Counted from the stretch's first letter, positions 42,797 through 51,712 are shown. The stretch is DNA of 64,000 nucleotides from RH-AL1 sp965214415 (GCA_965214415.1 CBDCBQ010000003.1:2046001-2110000); one strand, 5' to 3'. Program-made: numbers and translations. Notes: generated by a model from the sequence alone, not told the origin.

Positions 42797-44035
42797 TCAC
42801 ATCCAGTCGTTGCGGACCGTAGCAGCCGGCTTGTTCAGGTGCAGGTGCTCGTCGACCCTGGCGATCCAGCTCGTTGGAATGAAGTGGTGCATGCCGTCGG
42901 CCGACGCAGACTTGCTCAACTTGACCCGGTCCGTCCCGTCCATGTGATCGACCGTTCCAACCTTCTCTCCGTCGGAGGCGAGAACATCCATGTGCTCGAC
43001 GATCCGAGAGTGCATGTCGGCTGCAGCTGTTTCGCCCGTAGCACCGATAGGGCGCTCGAGGCTGGCTCCTGTACCGCGAACCGCGCCGCCAGCGGCCAGG
43101 GTGCCATCGTCGACTTCAAGCTCGGTGCGTCGTACCGTGCCCTTGATCTCCTCGGTCCGATCCGTAGCGGTCCTGTTCAGGCCGACCTCCTCGTAAACGT
43201 GCGCCTCTTTCGAGACGACCGCCTCTTCATGATGGCCTTCCGCCGAGATCGTGCGCTCCTGGAACAGGTTCTCTCCGGCGCCGAGCGCCCGACTGACGGG
43301 GCGCCGGCTGACATCGACGGTCTCGCTGTGGAGCGTGACAGACTCCGTGATCGGCTTCTCGACAACGTAGCTGCGCAGGCGCACGCGGCCATGCGCAACG
43401 TCGCGTTTGCCAACGCGCATCGTCTCCTCGGCAAGCTGGATGGTTTCGTCGCCGAGACCAGTGCCGCGCGCTCCGACAGCCGCGTCAGCCACGGGCACGG
43501 TACGAGCCGTCTTGCCGCCAGTGAGATCTTCAGCCGGCGCGGCCGTGCCGAGCGTCGCGGCTGTCGACGTTTCTTGTCGGTAGGCCACAGGGGTCTCGAG
43601 ACCGCGTGCGGCTGCCATGGATGAGCCCACCGCGGGGGCCGCATCATGGCGTCCCGACCAGCCTTCCGACTTCCATTGTTGCTCGCGCTCGTCCATGTCG
43701 ACCGCACCCTCATCGTCAAGGATGTCGATCACGCGGTCGTAATGCGCTTCGTCGGTATGCGCCGTCAGCAGGTATCCGCCGCGGCTTAGCCCCTCGGCGT
43801 ACGCATGCTTGTCTTCTTCCGGCGCAAACATGTTCTTCACCGAGCCCCAGAAGCCACCTTCGTGCGTTGCCCTCGTCCCAGCATCGGCGCGGTTTGCGTC
43901 GTGGCCCTCGACCACGCTGACCATGCTGGAAGGCACGCCAGTCGCGATGACGTTTGCCTCGGCCTTGGTGGCGGCGGCACGGGTATCAAAGAAAGCAGTG
44001 ACGGTTCGGTCGTGGGTCATGTCAGCGGTCGTCAT
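42797..44035 (-). CDS. DUF2382/YsnF-type general-stress protein
   Basis: 412 residues. The N-terminal region (TVTAFFDTRAAATKAEANVI, GYLLTAHTDEAHYDRVIDIL) is a general-stress 17M-like domain. The DUF2382 domain (ETIQLAEETMRVGKRDVAHG, RVRLRSYVVEKPITESVTLH) follows, and the C-terminus (EHMDVLASDGEKVGTVDHMD, HFIPTSWIARVDEHLHL) is a DUF2171/PRC-like barrel. It overlaps the upstream DUF2382 gene by 4 bp. Such proteins accumulate under desiccation and oxidative stress in related bacteria; molecular function unknown. Confidence 0.85.
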   Translation of the reverse strand: MTTADMTHDRTVTAFFDTRAAATKAEANVIATGVPSSMVSVVEGHDANRADAGTRATHEGGFWGSVKNMFAPEEDKHAYAEGLSRGGYLLTAHTDEAHYDRVIDILDDEGAVDMDEREQQWKSEGWSGRHDAAPAVGSSMAAARGLETPVAYRQETSTAATLGTAAPAEDLTGGKTARTVPVADAAVGARGTGLGDETIQLAEETMRVGKRDVAHGRVRLRSYVVEKPITESVTLHSETVDVSRRPVSRALGAGENLFQERTISAEGHHEEAVVSKEAHVYEEVGLNRTATDRTEEIKGTVRRTELEVDDGTLAAGGAVRGTGASLERPIGATGETAAADMHSRIVEHMDVLASDGEKVGTVDHMDGTDRVKLSKSASADGMHHFIPTSWIARVDEHLHLNKPAATVRNDWM

Positions 44036-44457
44036 GGCGTGTCCTTGCTGGTGGGTGTTAATGGGCTTGGCGCTTCCGCGCGGTCGATGACCGCGTGCTG
44101 ACGGCGCAAAGTCGTCGGCATCTCGACAGATCTCTCTTCGACCCGTCGGCGAATATGGATTTCTTCCTTGAGGATGAGCCGCTTCTCTATGAACAGCACC
44201 TCCTCTAGGACCGGCACGATCGTCAGATCGCCCTCGGTCCTCATTGTCGGTGCGACATCGACCTGGCGGTCGATCGCCACACGCGTCACGTCCATGTGCT
44301 CGTCCCGCAAGACGCTCCGAACGATGTCTTCGAAAGTCTCTGTCCGGGTTTGAATCTCAACCCGTCCGGTCGAGATCTTTCGCTTGCCGATCGTCGCGAT
44401 TTCTTCGGCGAGCGTCAGGCGATCGGTTTGTTCCTCGTCGTCGCGGCGGTCGACCAT
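44032..44457 (-). CDS. DUF2382 single-domain protein
   Basis: 141 residues: LTLAEEIATIGKRKISTGRV, EIQTRTETFEDIVRSVLRDE and LTIVPVLEEVLFIEKRLILK are one full DUF2382 unit (YsnF/AvaK). It overlaps the start of the larger DUF2382 gene (ATGA), so the two are translationally coupled and perhaps form a complex. Confidence 0.85.
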   Translation of the reverse strand: MVDRRDDEEQTDRLTLAEEIATIGKRKISTGRVEIQTRTETFEDIVRSVLRDEHMDVTRVAIDRQVDVAPTMRTEGDLTIVPVLEEVLFIEKRLILKEEIHIRRRVEERSVEMPTTLRRQHAVIDRAEAPSPLTPTSKDTP

Positions 44458-44481
44458 CTAGAGAATCCCCGCGCCGGTCTT

Positions 44482-45426
44482 TCAGGTCCGCACGACGCTG
44501 GTTGTGACCGGTCGATCCACTTCGATGACCCAACGTCTAATCGCGATCAGGCCACCAGCTGCTGCCGCGATGGCGCCGAGCAGGAGGTCGACGAAAATGG
44601 CGAAGGACGTCTTGGATGCGCCAGCCGAGGCAGCGTCGGCTGCATCCGCCGCCTTCTGTTTAGCATCCGTTACCGTCTGCTCGATTTTGGCCTGCGCGTC
44701 GTCGAACTTCTTTGTCGCGTCGGCCTTGCTGATTCTCATTTGTACGGCGGTTATGTCGATGATCCGCTCCTTCGCAGCCGGCGCGTCCGAACCACCTTGC
44801 TCGTAGGTCACAAGATTACTTGCAATGGCCTTCTGCGCATCCTGGGGGCTCATGGCCGCAGGATCGGGATTGATCGGCTGCAAATACGCCTGCGCCTGCT
44901 GCTGCACCATGTCTGGCGAGATGCCGACCGAGTTTGCGATCGGTGCCGCGGCGCTTTTGATCCCGCCGCCGGCTGCCGAGACAGCACCGCCCATGGCAGA
45001 AAAGCCGCCGCCGATGATACCGCCGATGGCCGTGGACAGCAGATACACGGTGAAGATTGTCGCGATGCCCCACGTAATCAGGCCATGCAGCATGCCGTCG
45101 AATTTGATCTCGTTGCCCGCCAGCCAAGCCGCGACGTACCCGCCGGCGAACAGCGCCATGCAGCTCGACAGCACCCACCACAGCCCGCCACCGATGCCGA
45201 AGCTCGCTGCGGTGGGCGTGCTGCCGGCGCTGACGTTGACCGTCCCGAGCCCGATGCCAGCGCCAAGCAGGCTGAGCAGGATTTGCAGGGCCAGCACGAG
45301 CACAACCGCGCCGAATATGGCCGCCCACGATATACGCCTGTGCGTATGATGACTGACCTCGGCAAGGTCCGTAGAGCGATTTGCTCCCCCGTCGTGACCG
45401 ATGTCGTCACGTGATATAGTTGTCAT
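44482..45426 (-). CDS. Stress-type membrane protein, copy 2
   Basis: 314 residues from the ATG at 45426 (TTISRDDIGHDGGANRS). It matches the protein at 28487-29392 throughout: WAAIFGAVVLVLALQILLSL, GLWWVLSSCMALFAGGYVAA, AYLQPINPDPAAMSPQDAQK and DATKKFDDAQAKIEQTVTDA. The C-terminus extends past the last helix with IRRWVIEVDRPVTTSVVRT. It ends 24 bp before the DUF2382 genes and is probably their operon leader. Confidence 0.75.
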   Translation of the reverse strand: MTTISRDDIGHDGGANRSTDLAEVSHHTHRRISWAAIFGAVVLVLALQILLSLLGAGIGLGTVNVSAGSTPTAASFGIGGGLWWVLSSCMALFAGGYVAAWLAGNEIKFDGMLHGLITWGIATIFTVYLLSTAIGGIIGGGFSAMGGAVSAAGGGIKSAAAPIANSVGISPDMVQQQAQAYLQPINPDPAAMSPQDAQKAIASNLVTYEQGGSDAPAAKERIIDITAVQMRISKADATKKFDDAQAKIEQTVTDAKQKAADAADAASAGASKTSFAIFVDLLLGAIAAAAGGLIAIRRWVIEVDRPVTTSVVRT

Positions 45427-45714
45427 ATAAGCCCCAAGCCTGACAGAAAGTGCCATTATTATTTGGCCCGCCGCTCGCATAACTGGCAAGCATTTGAAAT
45501 GTTTCAATGACAAAAAAGAGCTGCGGGTCGGTTTCACAGACTTTTCCGCCGCGGCTAGTGTGATTGACCATGCCACGCTGATGCGCCCACACTGCTGCCT
45601 CCGCCCTTCCTGCACGAGCAATCGTGTATAAACTGAGCAATGCTGGAGGGAACGGCGATGGAGACGCGTTGATACGCTGCGGCAGCACGGGATCAATCAG
45701 ATGCTAGCGCCAGT

Positions 45715-46130
45715 CTGGTGCGTGCTGAGCAAACTTTCGAGGCCTTGAACTTCGCGCTTGCCGGTGCCCGTGAAGAATTTGGTCCTTCCCTCGGGGTCTA
45801 CCTGCAAGCAAGCGGGTTTGATCCGACCGCGAACGGATCGCCATGTCGCTCGCCGGACTCAGCGGCCTTCTCGCCACCACGCCGAGCGGCGTCCTCATCG
45901 ACCGCACCAAAGCCAAACGCACGCTGCGGGCGATCAGCGTATGCGCCATCGCGGTTGTCGCGATCGCTATTGTCGCGACGCGCAGCCTGTGGGTCATCTT
46001 GCTGGCGCAAGCCCTGGTCGGGGTGGGCAACACGGCAATTGCCCCTTGTCGCGGCACTGACCCCTGGGCATCGTCAGCCAGGCGCTCTTCGGCGTCCAGA
46101 TGGCACGTTTATATGGGAGATAGTCTAGGA
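45715..46130 (+). pseudogene. N-terminal part of an MFS transporter, frameshifted
   Basis: FEALNFALAGAREEFGPSLG, VYLQASGFDPT shifts near 45835 into MSLAGLSGLLATTPSGVLID, RTKAKRTLRAISVCAIA and AQALVGVGNTAIAP. After a further change near 46045, ...GIVSQALFGVQMARLYG ends at a TAG. Two indels and loss of the second half show decay. The DxxTxAKR loop between helices 2 and 3 is the MFS signature. Confidence 0.7.
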
Positions 46131-46145
46131 TTTTGTGGCAGCGGC

Positions 46146-46960
46146 CTACGACCTGGTGCTATTGCCGAAGCTCATGGATGCGACGGCTGCCTGAGGAACC
46201 ATCGGGATCACCAGCGATCGAAACGCATCGCGACCGACCCCCGCGTTTTTTGGCAGAATCTCGGCATCTTCGACCAGCTCCGCAATGTCGCCAATCTCCC
46301 ACAGCTTGTCCGACACTCCCGCCGCCATGGCCGGCGTCACCCGCAGCGTCTTATGGATGCGGAGGAAGTTGTAATACATCATGTGGAGCGCAACCGCATA
46401 GGCATAGTTCTCGACCTTCTTTGAGAACGCGTTCGTCAGCCGGTGAACCGGCGCATGTGCATGCGGATCCTGAGGTTTGAGCGCTCGCTGTAGGACGTGC
46501 TGATGTGCTTGGGATGGGGCGCGCCTTCAATCGGCACCCTTCTTCGCCCCGGTGCACTCGGCCTGGCTGTAGCGGCCTTTGAAAGCGTCCGGCGCGTTAC
46601 CGTAGAGCTTCACGAGCTGCGCATAGTCCACGTCGGCGCCAAAGGCCGCCTCGACCGCCTCCAGGTAAGCCCGGTGCCCGTCCGACGTGAGCTGGACGCG
46701 ATTGGCGAGGCGCGTGCGTAGATCGTCGATGAACCACATGGCGCACTCGCCATCCCGGCCTCCCACGAAATAGGTCGCGATGAGTTTGGTGTCGGCATCG
46801 ATCGCGGTCCAGGTCCAGGTATCGCCAGCGCCATCCGGCGCGGCCTTGGCGCCAGCGACGTTCTTCTGCTTGGCGTAGGTGAAGGACCAGATTTCCTCGA
46901 CTTGGATGCGCTTGGACTGGAGATTGCGCACGTGCTCGTCATGGTACGCCGCGCACGCAA
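46146..46960 (-). pseudogene. IS1-family transposase, 5'-truncated, two frameshifts
   Basis: RNLQSKRIQVEEIWSFTYAK and DTWTWTAIDADTKLIATYFV, GRDGECAMWFIDDLRTRLAN, LTSDGHRAYLEAVEAAFGAD carry the first two catalytic Asp residues. A base change near 46533 leads to APHPKHISTSYSERSNLRIR, and another near 46440 to LTNAFSKKVENYAYAVALHM and YYNFLRIHKTLRVTPAMAAG. The first ~60 residues (HTH) are missing. Confidence 0.8.
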
Positions 46961-46966
46961 CTGGAG

Positions 46967-47467
46967 TCAGGCGCCGATCGCTTTCAGGGCCGTGGCGATC
47001 GGGAGATACAGCGACATGTCCCGGCTGACGAAAGGGACAAAGCCGAGATGCCGATAAAAGGCGAGGGCTCCTGCGTCCTTCGCGTCCACCACCAGCGCGA
47101 AAATGGCGGTATCGGACTGGACTGAGCGCCGTACCGCATCGATGATCAGGGTGCTGCCCAGCCGCTGACTTTGATAGCGTTGGTCGACGGCGAGTCGGCC
47201 GATCAAGCCGGCTGGCATCAGGGCATAGCGTGGCAATCGTTTCGATGTTTCCGGCGTCAAGTCGGCCAGGGGAATGCTGGTCGCCGCAAAGGTGTAAAAG
47301 CCCGACACGATGCCCGCTCCGTCGAGGGCGACGAAGCAGTTACTGATCCGGCGCTTTACATCCTGGGAGGCCAGCTCGGCCAGATAACGGTCGAGGGCCG
47401 GTGCGCCGCTAGTGAAAGACCCTCGCGCATGTGCTGTCGATAGCGCCTCTATCCGGAAGGGAGCCAC
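46967..47467 (-). CDS. GNAT-family toxin of a type II toxin-antitoxin pair (TacT-like)
   Basis: 166-residue GNAT acetyltransferase with RLAVDQRYQSQRLGSTLI (acetyl-CoA loop) and GALAFYRHLGFVPF (catalytic Tyr region). The N-terminus has FTSGAPALDRYLAELASQDV, typical of toxins that acetylate aminoacyl-tRNA (TacT/AtaT group). The GTG start at 47467 is 3 bp after the antitoxin stop. Toxin identity rests on pairing with a DUF1778 gene. Confidence 0.88.
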   Translation of the reverse strand: MAPFRIEALSTAHARGSFTSGAPALDRYLAELASQDVKRRISNCFVALDGAGIVSGFYTFAATSIPLADLTPETSKRLPRYALMPAGLIGRLAVDQRYQSQRLGSTLIIDAVRRSVQSDTAIFALVVDAKDAGALAFYRHLGFVPFVSRDMSLYLPIATALKAIGA

Positions 47468-47470
47468 TGC

Positions 47471-47758
47471 CTAACGGACCCCGATCAGGCTCCGATGCGC
47501 CGCCGCCGCGCGGACGAGGGCGTCGCTGGGGGCAGGGGGGTTGAGTATGGCATCGGCAAAAGCGCGCTGATCCTCGACCGATAGCCGAATGATTTGCGCT
47601 TCCTCGATCGCCCGATGCGCCGCGTCCTGCGCCGCCGCCACCATGAAATCGCTGATGCTGCGGCCCTGCAGCTCGGCCGCCCTTCTGACCACCGTCAAAG
47701 CGTCGGGGCTTATACGCGCCTCGACGCGGGCGCTGCGGGTCTGGTCTGACTGGGTCAT
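47471..47758 (-). CDS. DUF1778 (TacA-like) antitoxin
   Basis: 95 residues from the ATG at 47758. The ribbon-helix-helix part is ARVEARISPDALTVVRRAAE, LQGRSISDFMVAAA, and the C-terminal toxin-binding tail is RLSVEDQRAFADAILNPPAP. It is the first gene of a two-gene operon with the GNAT toxin and is expected to repress its own promoter as a toxin-antitoxin complex. AGGAG lies upstream of the start. Confidence 0.9.
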   Translation of the reverse strand: MTQSDQTRSARVEARISPDALTVVRRAAELQGRSISDFMVAAAQDAAHRAIEEAQIIRLSVEDQRAFADAILNPPAPSDALVRAAAAHRSLIGVR

Positions 47759-47874
47759 AAACGATCTCCTCAACAAAATGTACGGCAAAACACCGGACAA
47801 ATCAAATCGGTGCCGCCTGACCACACCCTTATCCAATATCCCACGAGGGAAGGGGGTGTGAACCTGCGCATGTC

Positions 47875-48233
47875 ATAGGAGGTGCGTGGCGGCTGCGACA
47901 CGAACTCGGCATGTTCGCCTCGCGTCAGACCAGTGCCTGCCAGCTGCTGAGCTAAAATGCAGCCACCCTCGCGATTGTCATGGTGACGGCGAATGGTTTA
48001 CTTGGCAGCGACAGTCTCACGGGACAGCCGGATAGCGCAACGCTGCCAGATCAGCCAGCAGGCCGGGACCGGTCGGGTTCAAGCCGAGCATCTTCCTGGT
48101 CCAGGCGCTCGATGCGGACAGGTCCATATCGGCAAAGCCGCTCATCCAGCCAAAATATTCCGGCGCCTCGTCTCGAGTGATGGACTTCACCGGCAGCTTC
48201 AGCCCACGACCGAGCGATCCCGCGATGTCCTTG
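47875..48233 (-). repeat. Copy 2 of the inverted duplication (SDR 3' end)
   Basis: On the minus strand this is a diverged copy of the last ~70 codons of the SDR at 22077 plus its downstream 145 bp. Differences include single-base changes and small indels, for example in the region after the stop. The left part lies upstream of the toxin-antitoxin operon. The right end merges into the 3' extension of the LysR gene. Confidence 0.85.
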
Positions 48234-49254
48234 CAGGGCGCCGGCCGTTCATGGAGGATGATCTGGTTGCGTCAAGCCGGTGAGTCCCGCGTCGGCAAAG
48301 CGCTTTTGCGCAAAGGGGAACGTCGAGCGTCTCACGAGAGCGCGTCCAAGCGGCAGGCTTGCGGTATCGGAACTCGAAGAAAGCGATGAAGGCTCGGACC
48401 TTGGGCGAGACCACCTTCTTCGGCGGATAAACGACCCATATTGACTGATCGAAATCGGGAACGATCCCGCCTTCCCAATCGGGAAGGAACGTCACCAGGG
48501 CGCCCTTCGCGATCGATGCATAGACGAGCCAGGTCGGCAGGAGGGCGAAACCCTGTCCGTTCAAGACGGCTGTCAGCAGTGCCTCCGCATGGTTGATCCG
48601 GAACCGCCCGGCCAGCTTCACCGCCACCCGTCGGCCGGTGGCGCGATGACGGAAATGCCATACGTTGCCGGGTTGGAGCGCGAAGATCAGCGCGGCATGG
48701 TTGGCGAGGTCTCCCGGACCTGAGATCGTCTCGGACGCGGCATAGGCCGGGCTGGCGCAGAGGACCCGCTCGTGGCTCGCGAGTTTCCTCGCCATAAGGG
48801 CCGAATCCGGAAGCGAGCCGATGCGCACCGCAAGGTCCCGGCCCATCTCGATCATGTCGAGGTGGGTGTCGGTCAGGGCAGCGTCGATGGAGATCGCCGG
48901 ATGTTGCGGGAGGAACGCCGCCAAGTGCGGCACGATATGCAGGCGGCCGAACGCGGTCGGCGCCGTCAGCTTGAAGCAGCCCTGCGATACGGCGTTGAAG
49001 GAAGACGCAAGCACCCTCGCACCGTCTACGTCGGCGACGATCCGGGCCGCCTGTTCGTGGAACATGCGTCCGATTTCGGTGAGATGCAGCCTGTGCGTGG
49101 ACCGGTTGAGTAGCGCCGCTCCCAGATCGTCTTCAAGAGCGGAGACATGCCGTGAAACCGTCGAGACCTTGATGCCCGCTTCCGCCGCCGCCTTCGAGAA
49201 GCTGCCGAGGTCGACGGACCGAACGAAGGACCGCAAGGCGGCGATATAGTCCAT
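48199..49254 (-). CDS. LysR-family regulator with a frameshift-extended C-terminus
   Basis: HTH MDYIAALRSFVRSVDLGSFS, KAAAEAGIKVSTVSRHVSAL and a full effector domain (ERVLCASPAYAASETISGPG, AVLNGQGFALLPTWLVYASI). The family end would be ...FRYRKPAAW(D)ALS with a stop at 48332-48334. One missing base near 48348 instead carries the frame another ~45 residues (TRSRETLDVPLCAKAL...) into the duplicated SDR segment. DNA-binding should be unaffected. Probably a CrgA-type repressor or activator; its original partner may have been the SDR whose 3' end lies next to it. Confidence 0.85.
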   Translation of the reverse strand: MDYIAALRSFVRSVDLGSFSKAAAEAGIKVSTVSRHVSALEDDLGAALLNRSTHRLHLTEIGRMFHEQAARIVADVDGARVLASSFNAVSQGCFKLTAPTAFGRLHIVPHLAAFLPQHPAISIDAALTDTHLDMIEMGRDLAVRIGSLPDSALMARKLASHERVLCASPAYAASETISGPGDLANHAALIFALQPGNVWHFRHRATGRRVAVKLAGRFRINHAEALLTAVLNGQGFALLPTWLVYASIAKGALVTFLPDWEGGIVPDFDQSIWVVYPPKKVVSPKVRAFIAFFEFRYRKPAAWTRSRETLDVPLCAKALCRRGTHRLDATRSSSMNGRRPARTSRDRSVVG

Positions 49255-49744
49255 TGATGCTGATCTTCCGAGGCCCTCCCGCCGGTCCCTTGCGGCAGAG
49301 TCGTTCCGCTCTACACGTCACATCGCCAAAGGATCTAGCCAAGTGGCGAGAGACAGCGCATGGCGCACGCCAGGCCTACTTGATCGCGAGCCTGGCCGGC
49401 GAGCGGACGGCGCTTCGCATCAGGTGTTTGAAGAGGCTCGTGCGGACAACATGTCTGATCGACCGTGGCGGCGCGCCGGTTCGATGGATGCGGCTGAGAA
49501 CCGGACGGATCCTGTACTGGCGCGGCCTTTCGCACAAAGAGCAAGCCTGCAACGCCTCGACCAACTCTGCTTATGCACTCGGCGCGCGGTAGGCGTCCGT
49601 CTTCACCAGCGCATTTCTCGTTGGCTGCACGTTCAAATTCGGGGCTGGACCGGAAGGTCGTGCCGGTCGCAGATCGTTCAGGTCGACGAAACGGTCGATT
49701 AACTCCAGCAAACAGAGCGGATGCTCGACCTGTCGTGGCGCACG
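49255..49744. other. No gene seen
   Basis: Divergent upstream region of the LysR gene followed by sequence without protein-like frames. Confidence 0.3.
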
Positions 49745-49957
49745 CTATTCCTTCTGGTTCGAAGCTATTAGAAGCAACAAGGCAAAGCAAACTTGCTGCA
49801 GTTCGTGATGCGCCAACAATGCGGGATCCTCAACGCCGCGCTGAGCAAAATCGTTGAGGCGTTCCCAGACATCGCGAGAGTCGTTGGCGTGCGGTCTAGT
49901 GATAGCGGCCGTAAAACAAGCTTTTCGATCTTCGCTTAGCATCATTGAGTCATCCAT
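49745..49957 (-). CDS. Small protein of unknown function, paralogue of 24073-24273
   Basis: 70 residues from the ATG at 49957 (DDSMMLSEDRKACF). The C-terminal half, RGVEDPALLAHHELQQVCFA, aligns with the small protein at 24 kb. A longer start at 50005 is possible. No domain recognised. Confidence 0.5.
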   Translation of the reverse strand: MDDSMMLSEDRKACFTAAITRPHANDSRDVWERLNDFAQRGVEDPALLAHHELQQVCFALLLLIASNQKE

Positions 49958-50029
49958 AGCGAGCGACTTGCATTTTCTTGGTGTGGCGAAGCGTCCGAGC
50001 CACACAGGTGTCGGCTCGACGCCACCCAG

Positions 50030-51031
50030 TCAATGCAACTGAAAAAACGGGACAGGCGAGGCTGCACCGCCGAACATCGTCTGCGGTGGTTGTCCATTCC
50101 ATCGCTTCATCGTGTCGGCAGTCATAATTTTCGCATAGCCGTCGATGCCGCCTGCAGCTTCGACCCGGAGCTTGATCGCAGTCGAGTCCGCGGCGGCCTG
50201 GATCTCCGTGGCCTTGCCGGCAGCTTGAGCTCTGAGCAACATGCTCTCGCTATCGCCGCGTGCCGCCTGCACCGCCGAGTCGGAACGACCCTTGGCTTCG
50301 GCCACGGCCTGCAAGGCCTCGACCTGCTTTTGCTTCAAAACCTGCTCGGCGCGGTATGCGTTGGTTTTGGCCAGCGTGTTCTCGTTGACGGCTCGTTCGT
50401 ACTCAGGACTGAACCGAAAGCCGGTAATTTGTAGATCAACGAGCTCTACGCCAAAAAGGCGAAGCAGTTCGCCGGCGATCGCCACTTTCATAAGACCGAT
50501 GATGCGTTCACGTTCAGAGGCGATGTTGAGCACGTCCTCACGGCCAAAGATCGTCAGCGTTCGATCTGCTATGATGGCAAAGATATTGCGATCTATATCA
50601 ACGTTGCCCACACCGCCGGTATTGTAGAGGAGATTGTAGACCGCATCTGCGGGAATGCGTCGCGTCAGCGAAACGCCTAGCTCGATCACCTGCCCGTCAT
50701 GACTGAGGACGCGAAGGTCCTGCGGCAGGGCGACGGTGTCGACGCTGACCTGGATACGGTCAACCGCTGTGACGAATGGCATCATGAAGTGGACGCCAGG
50801 GGTCACCGGCGCGGTCTGTTCTTGGTTTACGCGGCCGAAGGTGCGCGTGAAGGCGAGCTCCGTAGGATTGACGATATAGAAGGACGCAAAACCTATCGCG
50901 GCGATCATGGTTGATACGGCTGCCGCGAGGACAAATCCGCGGTCCTGGCGACGGATCCCGCGAAGCTTCTCATGCGGTGGTTGATCGCCCCACGGCGACA
51001 ATGGGGATTGTTCGTTCAATGTTGCGCTCAC
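50030..51031 (-). CDS. SPFH/HflC-stomatin-like membrane protein
   Basis: 333 residues: N-terminal TM (VLAAAVSTMIAAIGFASFYI), SPFH domain (FTRTFGRVNQEQTAPVTPGV, HFMMPFVTAVDRIQVSVDTV, LRVLSHDGQVIELGVSLTRR) and an Ala/Glu/Gln-rich coiled coil (YRAEQVLKQKQVEALQAVAE). Closest in layout to HflC/prohibitin-like proteins, which scaffold membrane proteases, but there is no hflK or protease gene adjacent. It is followed by IS remnants on its 5' side, so its original operon may be lost. Confidence 0.88.
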   Translation of the reverse strand: MSATLNEQSPLSPWGDQPPHEKLRGIRRQDRGFVLAAAVSTMIAAIGFASFYIVNPTELAFTRTFGRVNQEQTAPVTPGVHFMMPFVTAVDRIQVSVDTVALPQDLRVLSHDGQVIELGVSLTRRIPADAVYNLLYNTGGVGNVDIDRNIFAIIADRTLTIFGREDVLNIASERERIIGLMKVAIAGELLRLFGVELVDLQITGFRFSPEYERAVNENTLAKTNAYRAEQVLKQKQVEALQAVAEAKGRSDSAVQAARGDSESMLLRAQAAGKATEIQAAADSTAIKLRVEAAGGIDGYAKIMTADTMKRWNGQPPQTMFGGAASPVPFFQLH

Positions 51032-51189
51032 GGCTCAGGTCCTCCGGGCTTGCTCCCGGACGCAGGCGAAATAGCGCCTCCGGCACGTGTGGTGTCGAGA
51101 TGTGGCGGGTCGGCGCCGTATAGTATTCTCGTGGGCCTCCGAACAACTCCGGACGCGAATCGCGACCGCGGACGGCACTAATCCAGATG

Positions 51190-51712
51190 TATTTAGTTAC
51201 ATGCAAGGCTTCCCAGCCGATGCCGCGCTTGCCGTCGCGCCGGTTGCCGGTGTTGCGATGGCCGACGCCCTCGATGCGGCGGAGCTTCTTGCTGTCGATG
51301 TGGACGAGTTCGCCGGGCCTCTCGCGCTGATAGCGGATGATCGGCGGCTTGGTCTCGAGCGCGCTCAGGCGACCGAGGCCGAGATTGCGCAACACGGCGC
51401 CGACCGTGGAGCGCGGCAGAGCCAGGCGGTCGGCGATGGCCTGAACGCTCAGGCGGGTCCGTCGCAGCGCTCCGATCGCGGCGCGCACGGCCGACGCGAC
51501 GCGACCTTTCGGCCGGGCCGGCGCCGAACTCCTGCCGCGAAGCATCCGCTCGCCGCCCGCCCTGAACCGTGCCAGCCACTTGTAGGCCGTCCTCTTGCTG
51601 ATCCGGCGGCCTGCGCGGCATCGGCCACGCGCCAGCCCTCAGCGAGAATCCTGTTCACAAGAAGGGCTCAACCGAGGACAGTAGTGCGGGCATTCTGATG
51701 GCTGTTCATCCG
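51190..51712 (-). pseudogene. IS481-family transposase remnant (different subgroup)
   Basis: MNSHQNARTTVLG is followed by TGA, then ALLVNRILAEGWRVADAAQA, further frame changes, LSVQAIADRLALPRSTVGAV and RRYQ-like RYQRERPGELVHIDSKKLRR (first DDE Asp). It stops after GIGWEALHV. The outer end near 51770 has CCCCGGGTGAACA, an IS481-type terminal repeat. Only the N-terminal half remains, and it is non-functional. Confidence 0.75.

Noticed and set aside
45650..45680. GGAAC...CGTT as an EcfG general-stress promoter before the MFS remnant
   Set aside because: Spacing is about 13 bp instead of the 16-17 bp expected, and it faces a pseudogene.
32879..49254. Prophage or integrative element as a whole
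   Set aside because: No integrase, phage structural genes, tRNA-end repeats or conjugation genes; the region is better explained as IS-driven accumulation.
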